NCBI GenBank assembly: GCA_003255065.1
Contig: QAOA01006784.1
Coordinates: 128,591-192,590 of the forward strand
Direction of reading: 5' to 3'
Length of the DNA stretch: 64,000 nt
Origin: Cercis canadensis
Lineage: Eukaryota > Streptophyta > Magnoliopsida > Fabales > Fabaceae
Numbering within the stretch: the stretch's first letter is position 1; each line of letters opens with the position of its first letter. Below are positions 24,101-35,109 of the stretch, in pieces. Below the pieces are notes generated by a model. The model was not told the DNA's origin. It did not search any database and was given only the letters and a program-made list of their open reading frames with translations. The translations under genes were made by a program, and so were the position numbers.

Positions 24101-25880
24101 TGTAATAGGAATTTTAGTATTTTATGCCCAGATGAAAAGTGACAAAAGAATGGGATGGAGGGAGTAGTAAATGGAAGGGGTTGAATATGCAGTTTCTGGT
24201 CATAATCATTGAACTTTCATTGTAAATCAAGATGACATGATTCTAATCCTGAGTCCTAAGTACAATTTTTTAAAGGTTTGACCGTTTTATATATGGAATG
24301 GAAACTAGTTATTTTGTATGTCAAACTGTTGAACCATTTTCCTCCTCCTCCATGGGAGGAGAGTATGATTTTACTACCCTTGGCTGTCTGGCCCTGATTC
24401 TGGACATCAGCAGCTGATATTATCTCAGACACACCACATTTACTTAATTGTTGTGTTGGCTGCAATTTTTTAATTTTAGCCAGGTTCTGTTATCTGATAG
24501 TTGCCATTGCATGTCAGGGTTTTGGAACATGTACTCCTGCTTGAAACTTACACTCAGGACTCTCTACCTGCCCTTCATAAAATAAGGTATAAGTATACCT
24601 TTGCAAGTCTGTAAGCAGTTTCCGAATCATTATTAAACAGCACTTTCCTTTTTAATTCTAGGAAGTATCTTGTTGAGGCTACAGAAGAAGCTTCTATTGC
24701 GTATAATAAAGCGGTATGTTCCTATATTTCCCCATGCAATTTTTAGCACTAAGTTGAATTAATAACCATTGATTTTACTTCTATATAGTTTCTTGTTATA
24801 AATTGGGCTCTTCATGGAAAGAAAATGTGAATGACTATTATTGAGACATGAAGCAACTTTGAGAAAATACATATCATAGCCAGCTTTAATGGGAGCATCA
24901 TGTCATTCTTGCTGCATTGAAGATAATGGATTGATGGCTGTGGAGTAAGTTCATATTTTTCGTAGATATTGCACTGCGATTAATATGGGTGGACATAAAG
25001 CTTTCAATCAGTTGATCATACCCAAGCTATTCCAACATTGATAAGCTTAGTTGCTTATTAACTATGAGCCTTTTGAGTCTTCACAATCTCCGCATGACTT
25101 CTTTTCTTGAATAACTGAAATGTTCCAAATATTTGTTAATATCACAATTCAAAAATATACTGAGTAAAATGAATGTATGGAGATGAGAATATTTTGATGG
25201 ATATTATAACAGAAGAAAAAGTTTGAGAAATAAAGATATACAGTCTAATGCAGCACTAGTTTCAGCAAAAGATAAGATGTGAACATTTAATGCACCAACC
25301 CAATACCTAAGACGTGATCTACTTTTTGTGCTAGCTTCTGATTGTTGCACAATGTAGCTTTGATTATTTTTCCTTCGTTTTTTGTTGTCACTCATCATGT
25401 TTGTGTTTTAAGTTATATTTCTACTCTTTTACCAGGTTACTCGTCTTCGTGAGTACCAAGGTGTTGATCCTCACTTTGACAACATTGCAAGGCAGTACCA
25501 TGATATAGTAAAGGTGATATTAGTTTAGCTAAAGTATATTCTTTGTCCATATACTTCCACACGGTTTATATTTCTCGAGTGTTTTTTCTTTCAGTTTTGT
25601 CATGTGACTTTCCATATTGTGGTAACAATGAACTGGAACTTAAAATTTGAAGATAAAAATGGATACAATACAAATACTTGTGGAATAAAATTGAAACTTT
25701 TTAAGAAGTTCATGGCAAAAAGCACATTTCAGCCTATTAAATTATCTTACAGTTTTTATCTAATATGCATTCGGAATTTCTTGCATTGATGATATTGTGC
25801 AGAAATTGGAGAATATGCAATGGACAATCCACCAAGTTGAAATGGATCTGAAACGTTTGCCAGATAACCCAAGCACATAG
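21175..25880 (+). CDS. AUG4: HAUS augmin-like complex subunit 4
   Basis: Twelve coding exons are inferred: 21175-21303, 21482-21529, 21685-21810, 22119-22460, 22587-22686, 22835-22883, 23535-23628, 23770-23841, 23915-23973, 24518-24586, 24662-24713 and 25436-25513, followed by the terminal exon 25803-25880. Frames are consistent at every junction and give 431 residues, near the family length. The protein is largely helical with coiled coil (LLIEEIEREEAALREDLYS; ATEEASIAYNKAVTRL). It has a low-complexity Ser/Thr stretch near residue 150 and the conserved end LENMQWTIHQVEMDLKRLP. As part of augmin it recruits gamma-tubulin to existing microtubules for branched nucleation in the spindle and phragmoplast. 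The start is the first ATG after the leader and matches the conserved MVKGLHGQNLPPDVTQ. Confidence 0.94.
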
Positions 25881-26790
25881 ATTTTTATGGTAGCATCGAT
25901 ACCTCTTCTAAAATGTTTATTTGTTTTCCTTATTTAACTAGGGTTGATTTTGTCTGTTAATGACAAAGGGCTATATTTATTTATTTTTTTCTTCTTTTTC
26001 TGACCCCATGTTGTATAATCATCAAGCCTTGTAGGCGCTTAGATGAGATTTCTCATGAACAGTACTAAGATTGTTACTTGAAACTCAAGATACAGAAATG
26101 ATGGTTTTGGTATCTTGAATTGAATAGAAAGACGTTAATACCCTTTTGATGAAAAGCCATCGTAAAAGAAAAGAAAACCTGGTGTTCACTCTAGAATTGG
26201 ATAATCATCAAGCCTTGTAGGCGCTTAGATATGAGATTTCTCATGAACAGTACTAAGAATGTTACTTGAAACTCAGATACAGAAATGATGGTTTTGGTAT
26301 CTTGAATTAGATAGAAAGACGTTAATACCCTTTTGATGAAAAGCCATCGTAGAAGAAAAGAAAACCTGGTGTTCACTCCACAATTGATTGTCGTGTGATG
26401 TCAAAATTGTCCAAGGATCAGTGAGAAAAGAATAAGAAAACAAAACGAGAATCAAGAATTTGTCCAATGTGGTTTGCGTAAGAAATTATTCCTTTTTTTT
26501 TTTTTGGCCATGGAAATTATGAAAAAATAAATAATAAATTTTAAATAAGAAAAAAATTCTTATCCATAACCGCCTGAATGGGACCCAAGAAAAGGACAGC
26601 ATATGCTAATTGGCTGGATGATCTTAATTTTCAACTTTCTGGATTCTTCTTTCTTTCTCTACAACTCATCATCTCCAGTGTTAGTGGGGTCCTCTGTACG
26701 CTTTATCTTTGTTTGGATTGGATGCCTTTCCAGTTTCCACCATTCCTGTTCGATGTAGAGAATAGTAATGTCCGAGTCCGTGTTCCAAGC
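25881..26790. other. AUG4 3' region with tandem repeat; no gene seen
   Basis: This stretch holds the likely AUG4 3' UTR and a tandem duplication (listed separately). A frame of 132 codons at 26578-26976 shows no family features and overlaps eIF1 upstream DNA that is conserved between the two paralogues, so it is not called. Confidence 0.4.
26015..26386. repeat. 186-bp direct tandem duplication
   Basis: ATAATCATCAAGCCTTGTAG begins both 26015 and 26201, and the following 186 bases match with scattered substitutions and a few small indels. Unlike the N-flanked duplications there is no N at the junction and the copies have diverged, so this is probably real. Confidence 0.9.
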
Positions 26791-26796
26791 AAGAAT

Positions 26797-26848
26797 AGGA
26801 TACTCCATTTCCCCAAAAGTACCCATATTCTCTCTGTCTGCTCAATCT
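26797..26848 (+). promoter_or_regulatory. Conserved upstream block of eIF1 copy 1
   Basis: GGATACTCCAT, CCCAAAAG, CCATATTC and GCTCAATC occur here in this order and recur at 29130-29190 before eIF1 copy 2. Conservation outside coding sequence suggests retained promoter elements; the factors are unknown. Confidence 0.55.
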
Positions 26849-27077
26849 TAGTAGTTAGTAGCAGTACACTCGGGTCCACAAATATCTTTTGTTGGTGTAA
26901 TGTTCCATTACACATTATGTATAAAGACATAATTTTAATTTTAATTATTATGTTAAAGAAAACACTAGTGTTTTAACTTTTAAGTATATTATTCTTCTTG
27001 TCGAATTCGTCAAATTCCATCACTTAATAAAGTGAAGTTACATACATGGTTTTTACACGCCCTATCTCTGCCAATAT

Positions 27078-27087
27078 TATATATAAA
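27078..27087 (+). promoter_or_regulatory. TATA box of eIF1 copy 1
   Basis: TATATATAAA followed by CCCC, with a C/T-rich presumed start region (CATCACCCTAAACTTCATAAC) about 25 bases on. The same arrangement occurs in copy 2. Confidence 0.65.
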
Positions 27088-27497
27088 CCCCCATCACCCT
27101 AAACTTCATAACAAGAGACTTGTTTGTTTCATTTCCGAAGCCTCTCTGAGCTCTCTTTGCTTTCAGGTTAGTCTTGGATTCTAACTAGCTCTAGTTCTTG
27201 ATGCTCTCTAAAATGATGAATTAATGATGTGATCTTCATGTATATTAATTAGTTAATTCGTCTTTCGTAGTATGAGTTAGATTTAATTGTAAATAGATAT
27301 AGTTGGTGATTATTTCTTTTTTGATATTTTGATTATTATTTTAGATTCAAACACAAAACTAAACGACTTCAATATTATTCGACTATAAATCGTTTAGTAT
27401 AGGTGGCGATTATTACTTGATGAAGACAAAGTTAATGATGGGTTTGTGTGTTGTTGCAGTTGCTTTGTGTGTGTTTGAGGTTTCATCAAGCAAGTGA

Positions 27498-27836
27498 ATG
27501 GTTGATTTGGACATTCAGATTCCTGGTGCTTTCGACCCATTTGCGGATGCTAAAGAATTCAATGCCCACGGGACCAAAGATTATGTGCATATCCGCATAC
27601 AACAAAGAAATGGGAAGAAGAGCTTAACCACTGTGCAAGGGCTGAAGACAGATTTCAGCTACGACAAGATTCTTAAGAATCTCAAGAAAGAGTTTTGCTG
27701 CAATGGGAATGTTGTGCACGATAAGGAACTTGGAAAAATAATCCAGCTCCAAGGTGATCAGCGCAAGAACGTGTCTCACTTTCTTCTTCAGGCTGGACTT
27801 GTCAGGAAGGATCAGATTAAGATTCATGGATTTTGA
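27498..27836 (+). CDS. eIF1: Translation initiation factor eIF1 (SUI1), copy 1
   Basis: One uninterrupted exon of 112 residues, the standard plant eIF1 length. The SUI1 domain (PF01253) covers about residues 28-105: YVHIRIQQRNGKKSLTTVQG, then CCNGNVV, GKIIQLQGDQRKNVSHFL and the closing IKIHGF. eIF1 sits at the P site of the 40S subunit and enforces correct start-codon selection. The leader contains an intron at about 27167-27459 (CTTTCAG before GTTAGTC; TTGTTGCAG before TTGC), as in copy 2. The protein differs from copy 2 (30284-30622) at a modest number of mostly conservative positions. Leader introns in highly expressed plant genes often raise expression; that is general knowledge and not shown here. 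Confidence 0.97.
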   Translation: MVDLDIQIPGAFDPFADAKEFNAHGTKDYVHIRIQQRNGKKSLTTVQGLKTDFSYDKILKNLKKEFCCNGNVVHDKELGKIIQLQGDQRKNVSHFLLQAGLVRKDQIKIHGF

Positions 27837-28444
27837 ACAATTGGGTTTTATCATCATTTTTACTCTAATAAACTTGTAATTTAATTACAACTATCCTTAG
27901 CTTTGGGTTTTTTTTTTTTTTTTTCCTTTTTTTTTTTTTNAGGGGAGTTTTTAAAAGTTGTATGGTTGAATTCTATGGATACCATGCTTTTTAAGAGAAT
28001 GTTATTTTCACATTTTGTTTTCTTTTGCAAATTATATATATTATTATTAAATGAAAAATACCGCATTATTAAAGTAACTCAAAAATATTTTTATTTATAT
28101 GTTTTAACACTATTACTTTTTTTGCATTTCTCACAAGATGGTNCATTTCTTACAAGATGGTTTTCACATTTTTAGTGTAAAACTAATTTTTGCTTAAGTT
28201 TTAATAAGTCTTAGCTACTAATGTTTTTAGCAAAATTTAAACTCTTAATATTACTTCAGCATTTACTCTACATGGAGCTCAATTTACCAATTGAACCACT
28301 CTTGATAATTTCATAACACAATTTCTAATACATACGATTCATGTTTTGTGTGATCATTATATATATTATTTTCTATATTAGCATAATGATTTAAATAACT
28401 AGCTTATGGAATGAATGAATGGACGAGTGAATTTATTTATTAGT

Positions 28445-28486
<42 letters not shown>

Positions 28487-29120
28487 CATTTGATGAAATT
28501 ACATTTTTTTTAAGAAAAATTATATAAATTTTCATTATGTGACAGAAGAGTTGTTCTTATGATTTTATCAAATTTTAAAAGAGGTTCGTATAATTTAATT
28601 TAATTTAAATAAAAAAAAATTATCTCCTGCTATGCACAATTGAGTTGCCAGCTCTTTAGTCAAAAGAATCAACTTGTTCTATGTGAGTGGCTATGGTCTC
28701 CACGTTTGAAGAATCTCTTTTTAGTTTATAATTTTTTTCTTAAAAATTATTCCGATGAGAAATGATGCATTTAAAAAAAATAAACAAATACATGAAAGAG
28801 AAGATTCTTATCTACATTTCTTTATCTATATGAGCATATTAGTATTGATAAAGAAAAAAGAAATTTTCTGATTCAGTAAAAATATTATTTAAATTTTGTT
28901 ACAAATTAATTTGTTTAAAAATTTCATGATGATAATTAATTATGAAACCTATATGTATAAAAGGAATGTCCTAAAAAATTATTTATGAAATAAGTTAGCT
29001 TAAATTAATTTTACTGGCCTTTTTGACCTTTTATATTTATTTTTCTTTATTATTTATGGATACACTGAATTGATTGCTGTTTGGATGCGGTATAGGCCGC
29101 GTTGAATGTACGCGTCTTAG
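27837..29120. other. Intergenic DNA between eIF1 copies, no gene seen
   Basis: AT-rich with homopolymers, the Ns at 27940 and 28143, and a (TA)n microsatellite at about 28449-28483. The 18 bases before the N at 28143 recur just after it with one difference, an assembly-overlap signature. Confidence 0.5.
28449..28483. repeat. (TA)n microsatellite
   Basis: An uninterrupted run of about 17 TA units. Confidence 0.95.
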
Positions 29121-29129
29121 TCCTAGGAT

Positions 29130-29190
29130 AGGATACTCCATTATCCATTCACCCAAAAGCATCCATATTCTGTACACGTCAAGCTCAATC
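29130..29190 (+). promoter_or_regulatory. Conserved upstream block of eIF1 copy 2
   Basis: Shares GGATACTCCAT, CCCAAAAG, CCATATTC and GCTCAATC, in order, with 26797-26848 upstream of copy 1. It sits about 150 bases before the TATA box here and about 230 in copy 1. Confidence 0.55.
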
Positions 29191-29337
29191 CAAGCCCTCT
29201 AAAATCAAAGACGCCATCATTACTGTCCACGTGTAGAATACCGACTTTCATTGCGCAGCTCAGATCCTCCACTAACCAATATTAAAATAATAATAAAAAA
29301 TTGTGGCGGTTGACGTACATCTCACGCCCCCAACTCC

Positions 29338-29347
29338 TATATATAAA
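29338..29347 (+). promoter_or_regulatory. TATA box of eIF1 copy 2
   Basis: TATATATAAA followed by CCCC and a C/T-rich start region (GCTACCCTGTCGCTCTG), the same layout as in copy 1. Confidence 0.7.
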
Positions 29348-30283
29348 CCCCGCTACCCTGTCGCTCTGTTTCATACGAATTTCATTGTTTGTTTTCGAAG
29401 CCTCTCGAAGCCTTCCTTGCTCTCAGGTTTGTCTCTCTTTTCTTTTTCTTCAAATCCCAGCTGTTGCTCTTCTTGCCTGTAGGAGTTCATGATCTTGTTC
29501 TAAGATTAAGTTTGTGTTTTGTTTCAAAATTTTGCTTGATCTGTTGTTTTATATTTTGGTACTGTTCTTTTGTGTTTGTGGATTTTCCTTTGCTTTTGCA
29601 TTGGTTTTTCAACTGTTGGAATTCTATTTTATCTTATAACAATTTGATGCTGCGGGATATTAGATGAGTTTTTCTCCTTTTTGCTGTTTTGGTGATCATG
29701 GTGCAGAGGAATTTAGGTAGATGTTCTATTAGTTGTAGGGATTATGGATTATAGTTGATTAATTCGTTTATAAGGATGCTAAGATTTTATGGGATAGGTT
29801 AGGTCTTTAGTTTTGTTACTTTCTCTGTTTTTTTCACTTCCATTGAAAATTATCCTCTTCCATTCCAATTTTCTCTCTAAAGCAAGGATTCTTCATGTTC
29901 TGGGTTTAATTTTGGCATATTTGATTGTTGAAATTATCAATTTATTAGGAGGGTCTGATTGTTGAAAATTATGAAATTTAGAGGCCTTTTAATTTTTGTA
30001 GTCTTAAATTGGCTGAATTTACTCTCTAGAGCACTTTTGAATTGGGGGATATTCGGTTGGTGAGGTTATAAAAGATGGAACATTTTTGTTTCTTTTTCCT
30101 GAAATTGGTTGAATGATTTCCTTTTGGATTTCTGGTTGTTAAAATTATGAAGTTGGTAAGTTTTTGGTTTGTGCTCTTTGGTCTTAATTTGGCTTGCTTT
30201 TGTGATTTTCTCCAGTTGCTTTTAGCTGTTGAACCAACTTTCTCTACTGTTCCGTGGCCCCAAGTTTTCATCAAACAAGGTAC

Positions 30284-30622
30284 ATGGTTGATTTGGAAGT
30301 TCAGATCCCCACTGCTTTTGACCCATTCGCTGAGGCTAAAGAATCTGATGCCCCCGGAGCCAAAGAGTATGTGCATATCCGCATCCAGCAGAGAAATGGA
30401 AAAAAGAGCTTGACTACTGTTCAAGGGCTGAAGAAAGATTTCAGCTACGAGAAGATCCTCAAGGACCTCAAAAAAGAGTTCTGCTGCAACGGTAATGTTG
30501 TGCAGGATAAAGAGCTGGGCAAGATAATCCAACTCCAAGGTGATCAGCGCAAGAACGTGTCTCAGTTCCTGGTTCAGGCTGGCCTTGTGAGGAAGGACCA
30601 GGTTAAGATTCATGGTTTTTGA
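30284..30622 (+). CDS. eIF1: Translation initiation factor eIF1 (SUI1), copy 2
   Basis: A single coding exon of 112 residues with a complete SUI1 domain (YVHIRIQQRNGKKSLTTVQG; FCCNGNVVQDKELGKIIQLQ; VKIHGF). Its role is the same as for copy 1: fidelity of start-codon scanning on the 40S subunit. The leader carries an intron of about 800 bases (29427-30225, TCTCAG before GTTTGTC; TCTCCAG before TTGC), longer than the roughly 290 bases in copy 1 but at the equivalent place. The first leader exons of both copies share a core (CGAAGCCTCTC and TTGCT.TCAG). The two genes are about 2.5 kb apart in the same orientation, so this is a tandem duplication that kept both promoters and both coding sequences intact. 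Confidence 0.97.
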   Translation: MVDLEVQIPTAFDPFAEAKESDAPGAKEYVHIRIQQRNGKKSLTTVQGLKKDFSYEKILKDLKKEFCCNGNVVQDKELGKIIQLQGDQRKNVSQFLVQAGLVRKDQVKIHGF

Positions 30623-30639
30623 AGACACTGGCTTTATGC

Positions 30640-32060
30640 TCTATTGAAGCTGGTGGGTTTGTCAGCTTAAGTCTGGTTTTTCTAGTTTGATGATTGTTTC
30701 TCTAATAAAGTATTATAATAGATATAGATGTGTGATTTGATTTCTTCAATTGTATTTTCAATTTTGGGTATAAGGACCAGTCGTATGGTTGAATTCCATG
30801 GAAGATATGATTGAATGTACGCAGCCCACCTTATTTATGATATTGGATATGATTTTGAGAAATCATTTGTTCTTTGAGTTACATGTGTTTGTTTGTTTTA
30901 ATTTTATGCAGATTGTCAAGTAGACACAATCTAAGAACACAGGACATAATCCAATATGGGTTGATGCTTTGGTCAATGTCTAGAAACTTCATGAAATTTT
31001 TGTCGCATGTCAAATTGTCAATTTAGTTTTCGGGGATGGTTTGAGCCACCTTCTTCCGGAAAGAGTCGTGCAAAATACCAAATAAATATGACAAAAATTA
31101 TGGAATAATGCTATTTCAATTTTTATAAATTCATACATTCTCCAGCAAACCCCACTTGTACATTTCTCAAATGCTTTAAACGTTTTTTAATTGAGTTAGA
31201 GGCTAAGAGCAGAATAGAAGCCCAATAAACAAGCATGGATAGGAAAGAATAATAGAGCCATGCAAGAACCATAGATCTCTCCCTAACCAGAAACATTAAG
31301 TTTTTCAACTTCGCTAAGTGCCTGCTTAGCTCAACTACTAAGGTGTCAATTAGGCAGCTATGAAAGAAATGGTGTTTGTTCCAATTGCGCTTGCTATATT
31401 GTAAAACAACATTTTTCATTGGTTGATGAGAATATTCTTCTATTTTTTTCATTATTACCCTTCAAAGTCATATCCAATCTGTGTAAATATATATATATAT
31501 TGTACAGTTACACAGATTGTGAATTCAAGAATCAAACTACATAATTGTGAAGAGTAGTGTATTCAACTAGTAGTTTTGGGCTTTCTCTCTCAACTAGCAC
31601 CCAGAGATTCATGTTATTCTTTCCCTTCCCCAATCGAGAATTGTAATATTATCCTAAAGCTTATTGATGACAGATATCACTGCATATTTTTTTTTGAGAT
31701 TTTTTTAGATATTTTCAGTATTTATATGATATATCATATCATATAAAAATAATTAATATATAAATAATATGTGTACAAATTAATTATTTTTAAATTTATT
31801 TAAAAATAATATAAATTATATTTTATTTTTAATAAAATATAAAAATATATATATTTATCACATGTAATATAACATATTTATGTAATATCATAATTTTTTT
31901 TTTTTTGTATAAAACAAATAAATATGAAGAAAAAGTGAAGAAGTGTATCACTTTTATAAAGGACACTCTTTGGAAGCCCAATAATCGAAGATATCCCCCA
32001 ATCCAAAAGGTAAGGGCCCACTAACAGGTAACAGTGTGGAGAAGTCTAGAACTCACCAGA
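30640..32060. other. Intergenic DNA, no gene recognised
   Basis: Very AT-rich. A minus-strand open frame of 109 codons (31123-31452) has a hydrophobic core (MVLAWLYYSFLSMLVYWAS) but no family was recognised and it lacks supporting signals; it may be a transposon remnant. Confidence 0.4.
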
Positions 32061-32069
32061 GCTTATCTG

Positions 32070-32100
32070 GTTCCAGAAATGTCCAATGCTGCCTATAAAT
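32070..32100 (+). promoter_or_regulatory. Heat-shock element and TATA box of the small HSP gene
   Basis: GTTCCAGAAA (32070-32079) is a perfect nTTCnnGAAn heat-shock element core. TATAAAT at 32094-32100 is the likely TATA box, about 93 bases before the start codon. A weaker half-site pattern (GAAGTCTAGAAC) lies at 32041-32052. Heat induction through HSFs is therefore expected. Confidence 0.7.
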
Positions 32101-32192
32101 TGCCATGTGAAGATCGACTATTCAACATTCTTTGCCCCATTGTAGTAGCAGTAACATAGCAGCATTCCTCTAGCATCTTAGTCAGACAGAAA

Positions 32193-32988
32193 ATGGCCTC
32201 CACTCTATCAAATACCATGAGTTTCTATGCTCCTACAAGCAGAATCAACAAGTTTTCCAATTCTGGGTTTCTACCATTATCAATACCAAATAAAGTGTCC
32301 TACACTAATGTAAAGGCTATGGAGGGTGTAGCAAGAGACAACCTTGATCACTTGCAGAGGCCAAAGCAGCAGCAATTGCAGCCAAAGACGAAGAGGCCAC
32401 AAGATTCACCAACAGGTAACTAAAGATAATGGTTTACCTATTTGCTATTCTCTCATATGATATTGAATTTGGTGACAAATGATGGTTTTCTTTTCAGTGC
32501 TGTTGAACCAGTTTCCAGCAGCAAGGACTGTTCAACAGATGATGGACACAATGGAGAAAATCATGGAGAATCCCTTGACTTACGGTATCGCTTCGCCTTT
32601 GATTGTTGCCAGAGATGATGGTGAATACAGTAAGGGAAAGATGCCTTGGGCAATAAAGGAAGGGGAGAAAGATTATAAAGTGAGGTTCAATATGCCAGGT
32701 ATGAACAAGAATGATGTCAAGGTATGGATTGAAGAGAACATGCTTGTAGTGAACGCAGAGAAAGTACCTACAATGGGCCATGAAGGTGAAGTTAATGGCA
32801 TTGCAGAAGAGAGTGTGGAGAATGAAGACTGGCCAGCCAAGAGCTATGGTAGGTACAGCCACAGGATAGCCCTACCAGAAAATGTTGAGATTGAGAAGAT
32901 TAAGGCACAGGTCAAAGACGGTGTTCTTTACATAACAGTTCCTAAAACAAACATGTGTGGGAAAATAATGGACATAGATGTACAGTAA
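32193..32988 (+). CDS. Organellar (probably chloroplast) small heat-shock protein
   Basis: Two exons, 32193-32415 and 32498-32988, give 237 residues. The first about 75 residues are Ser/Asn/Lys-rich with few acidic residues early on, consistent with an organelle transit peptide. A Met-rich amphipathic stretch (TVQQMMDTMEKIMEN) precedes the alpha-crystallin domain (PF00011, about residues 145-237): PWAIKEGEKDYKVRFNMPGM, SYGRYSHRIALPENV and KDGVLYITVPKT. That order resembles chloroplast HSP21, though the N-terminal region is not identical in type and a mitochondrial destination cannot be excluded. Small HSPs bind unfolding proteins without ATP. A heat-shock element and a TATA box lie just upstream. 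The intron sits between the transit region and the body of the protein. Confidence 0.85.
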
Positions 32989-32999
32989 TTGTAAAGTCA

Positions 33000-34880
33000 T
33001 AATAAAGTCAGTTCAAAGCTCCATTTTGTTTAGAGTTTTGTGTTCTTTTTATCTTTTCTTTTAATTTCCACTTCAGCTTTTGGTGATAAAATTTCTGAGA
33101 CAAGGGAGGGAAAGCAACTGTGTATTCACTCTAACAATCCAAGATGACATATAAACTTAGCATGAAATTGTTTAATTTGAAAAACCATCTAAAATGTGGA
33201 AAATACAGAAGCAGCTTACAAAGAGGTCCACAAAAAAATGATGATCAAGTTTATCACCACATATACAATACACTGTATTGTTAGTAATTTCACGCATGAC
33301 CAAACGCAAATAGCCAAATAGGACACAGAATCACGTTTACCTTTTCTTTTTCATAGGTGTATTGTATTTAAAACACCAAATGATATGAAATCTTGTGCAC
33401 AAGGTAACCATTGCTTCTCCTAAAGGGTTAAAGGTATTAGAAGAAGAGAAAATTAGGTCCTAATACATGGCATCTAGGAAATGTAAGACTGACCTGTTTT
33501 ACAAAAAAAGGCATGTTGATTTATGTAATAAAAGTTATAGCTTTTAAATTTGGATTGTATGACTTCTGAGTTATTTATATTTTCTCAATTTTAGACAGGA
33601 CAATTCACCTTATCTACCAACTTTAGTGGATCAACATATTTTCAACCTGCTAAGTTAGAGGGTAAACCCATTAATATATTAGCTTTTGTCATACTACTGC
33701 TTGGCGCTCTGTTCTTGCCTGATGAAGCTGCAAGGTTACGATATAAACAATAACTTTTTGTCTTTTTCCTAGACAAAGGAGGGTGGCTCATTAATGCATG
33801 TTTTTGTAGCACATATATTCGGCAAAGTGTGAACAAACCAATGCATTTTTATTTTTAGTTGCGATGAGTGTGTACTTATTAGTATGATTTTGAAGCAGGC
33901 TTTGTCAAATTTATCATAATTAGTATTTGCATTTTTTTTGACAATGGTGAGAAAATGACAACATAATGTAAATTATGAGCTTATTCCGAGCTCTGCCTCA
34001 ATTCAGATAATGAAAATAAATAAATACTTTATGCAATGAAGCAATCTGTTTTTATACTATAAGAAACCCTATTATTGATTATTACATCAGAGTCCTTATT
34101 GTGTTTCTTATGATCTAACGATGACATCAATAAATATTATTTTGTTCACTTTATCATCTATAATGTTCTAACTCTGTTTGGTTGATAAGAGAAAGTTAAT
34201 TTATCATCTATAATATTTTAATGATGTTTAGTTGACAAAACTATGATTAACTAAAATCTCATTTCAATTGAGTTTTAAATTAAAATTTTCCAAATTCAAT
34301 TTTGTAAAATAAGTGTCAAGTTAAAAAGGCCCATTTCGATTTATTAATATAGTTTATAAAGCCTCATAATATAATAAAATCGGACTTAGCTTCTCGATTT
34401 TAAAACTCAAGATAGCTTCCACGTTCTGACAAACCCTGCAGTGCAGCTATCTTCATCTGCGAGGTATTTCATTTCCCTTTTCTGTATCAATATTTTCATT
34501 TTGTATGGTATTTTTCATTATGTATCTATCTGTTATGGTCCCTAGATATGGATCTGGTTATGGAACGGAAGCTTATGGTTTCAGAATTAGAGGGGGGGTT
34601 AAGGGTAGGTGTTTTCCTACGTCTACTAATGGTGCTGGTTTCTTAGAGAGAACCTACAATCTCCTTAGATAAGTCTTCAAAAACTGGCATAAAACTTTTT
34701 TAATAAGTCCATTCCATAATTCCAAACCTTTAAGACAAACTTGGTGGAGTAACCACCTCCTAAAAACTAGGAATACAGGAAAATGGAGGAGTAACCTCCT
34801 CAATTGCAACATAATAACTAACCACAATTAAATTAACTGCAACATAATAGCTAACCACAATTAAATTACAAAAATTATAA
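33000..34880. other. Intergenic DNA, no gene seen
   Basis: AT-rich with no supported gene. A splice-like pattern near 34440-34620 (GCGAG before GTATTT, CCCTAG before ATATGG) has open sequence between but no recognisable product. Confidence 0.45.
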
Positions 34881-35109
34881 TAACTAACTAATGATAGCTA
34901 ATTCAGAAAAATTAATTTCTAAATTTCCTATGTGTAAACCGATGGTACAACAGTGGTTTGCTAACACTATCTTGATGAGTTTCTTTATCTTTTTGCATTT
35001 TGCTTGCATACCTTTGTGCCATATAAGTGTAGGAAAGGTAAGAGTAAGGAAAAGAGAAGGGATGGAAAAAAAGAGACTATCTTCGATTAGAACTACGAGC
35101 TCTAATACT

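Noticed and set aside
26578-26976. 132-codon plus-strand frame upstream of eIF1 copy 1
   Set aside because: It overlaps noncoding blocks conserved between the two eIF1 promoters and is not itself preserved as a frame upstream of copy 2.
31123-31452. 109-codon minus-strand frame with a hydrophobic core
   Set aside because: No recognised family, no splice or promoter context, and very AT-rich surroundings. It is mentioned only in the intergenic entry.
34436-34660. Possible small spliced gene (GCGAG|GTATTT ... CCCTAG|ATATGG)
   Set aside because: Only short open stretches with no recognisable product; splice-like sites are common in AT-rich plant DNA.
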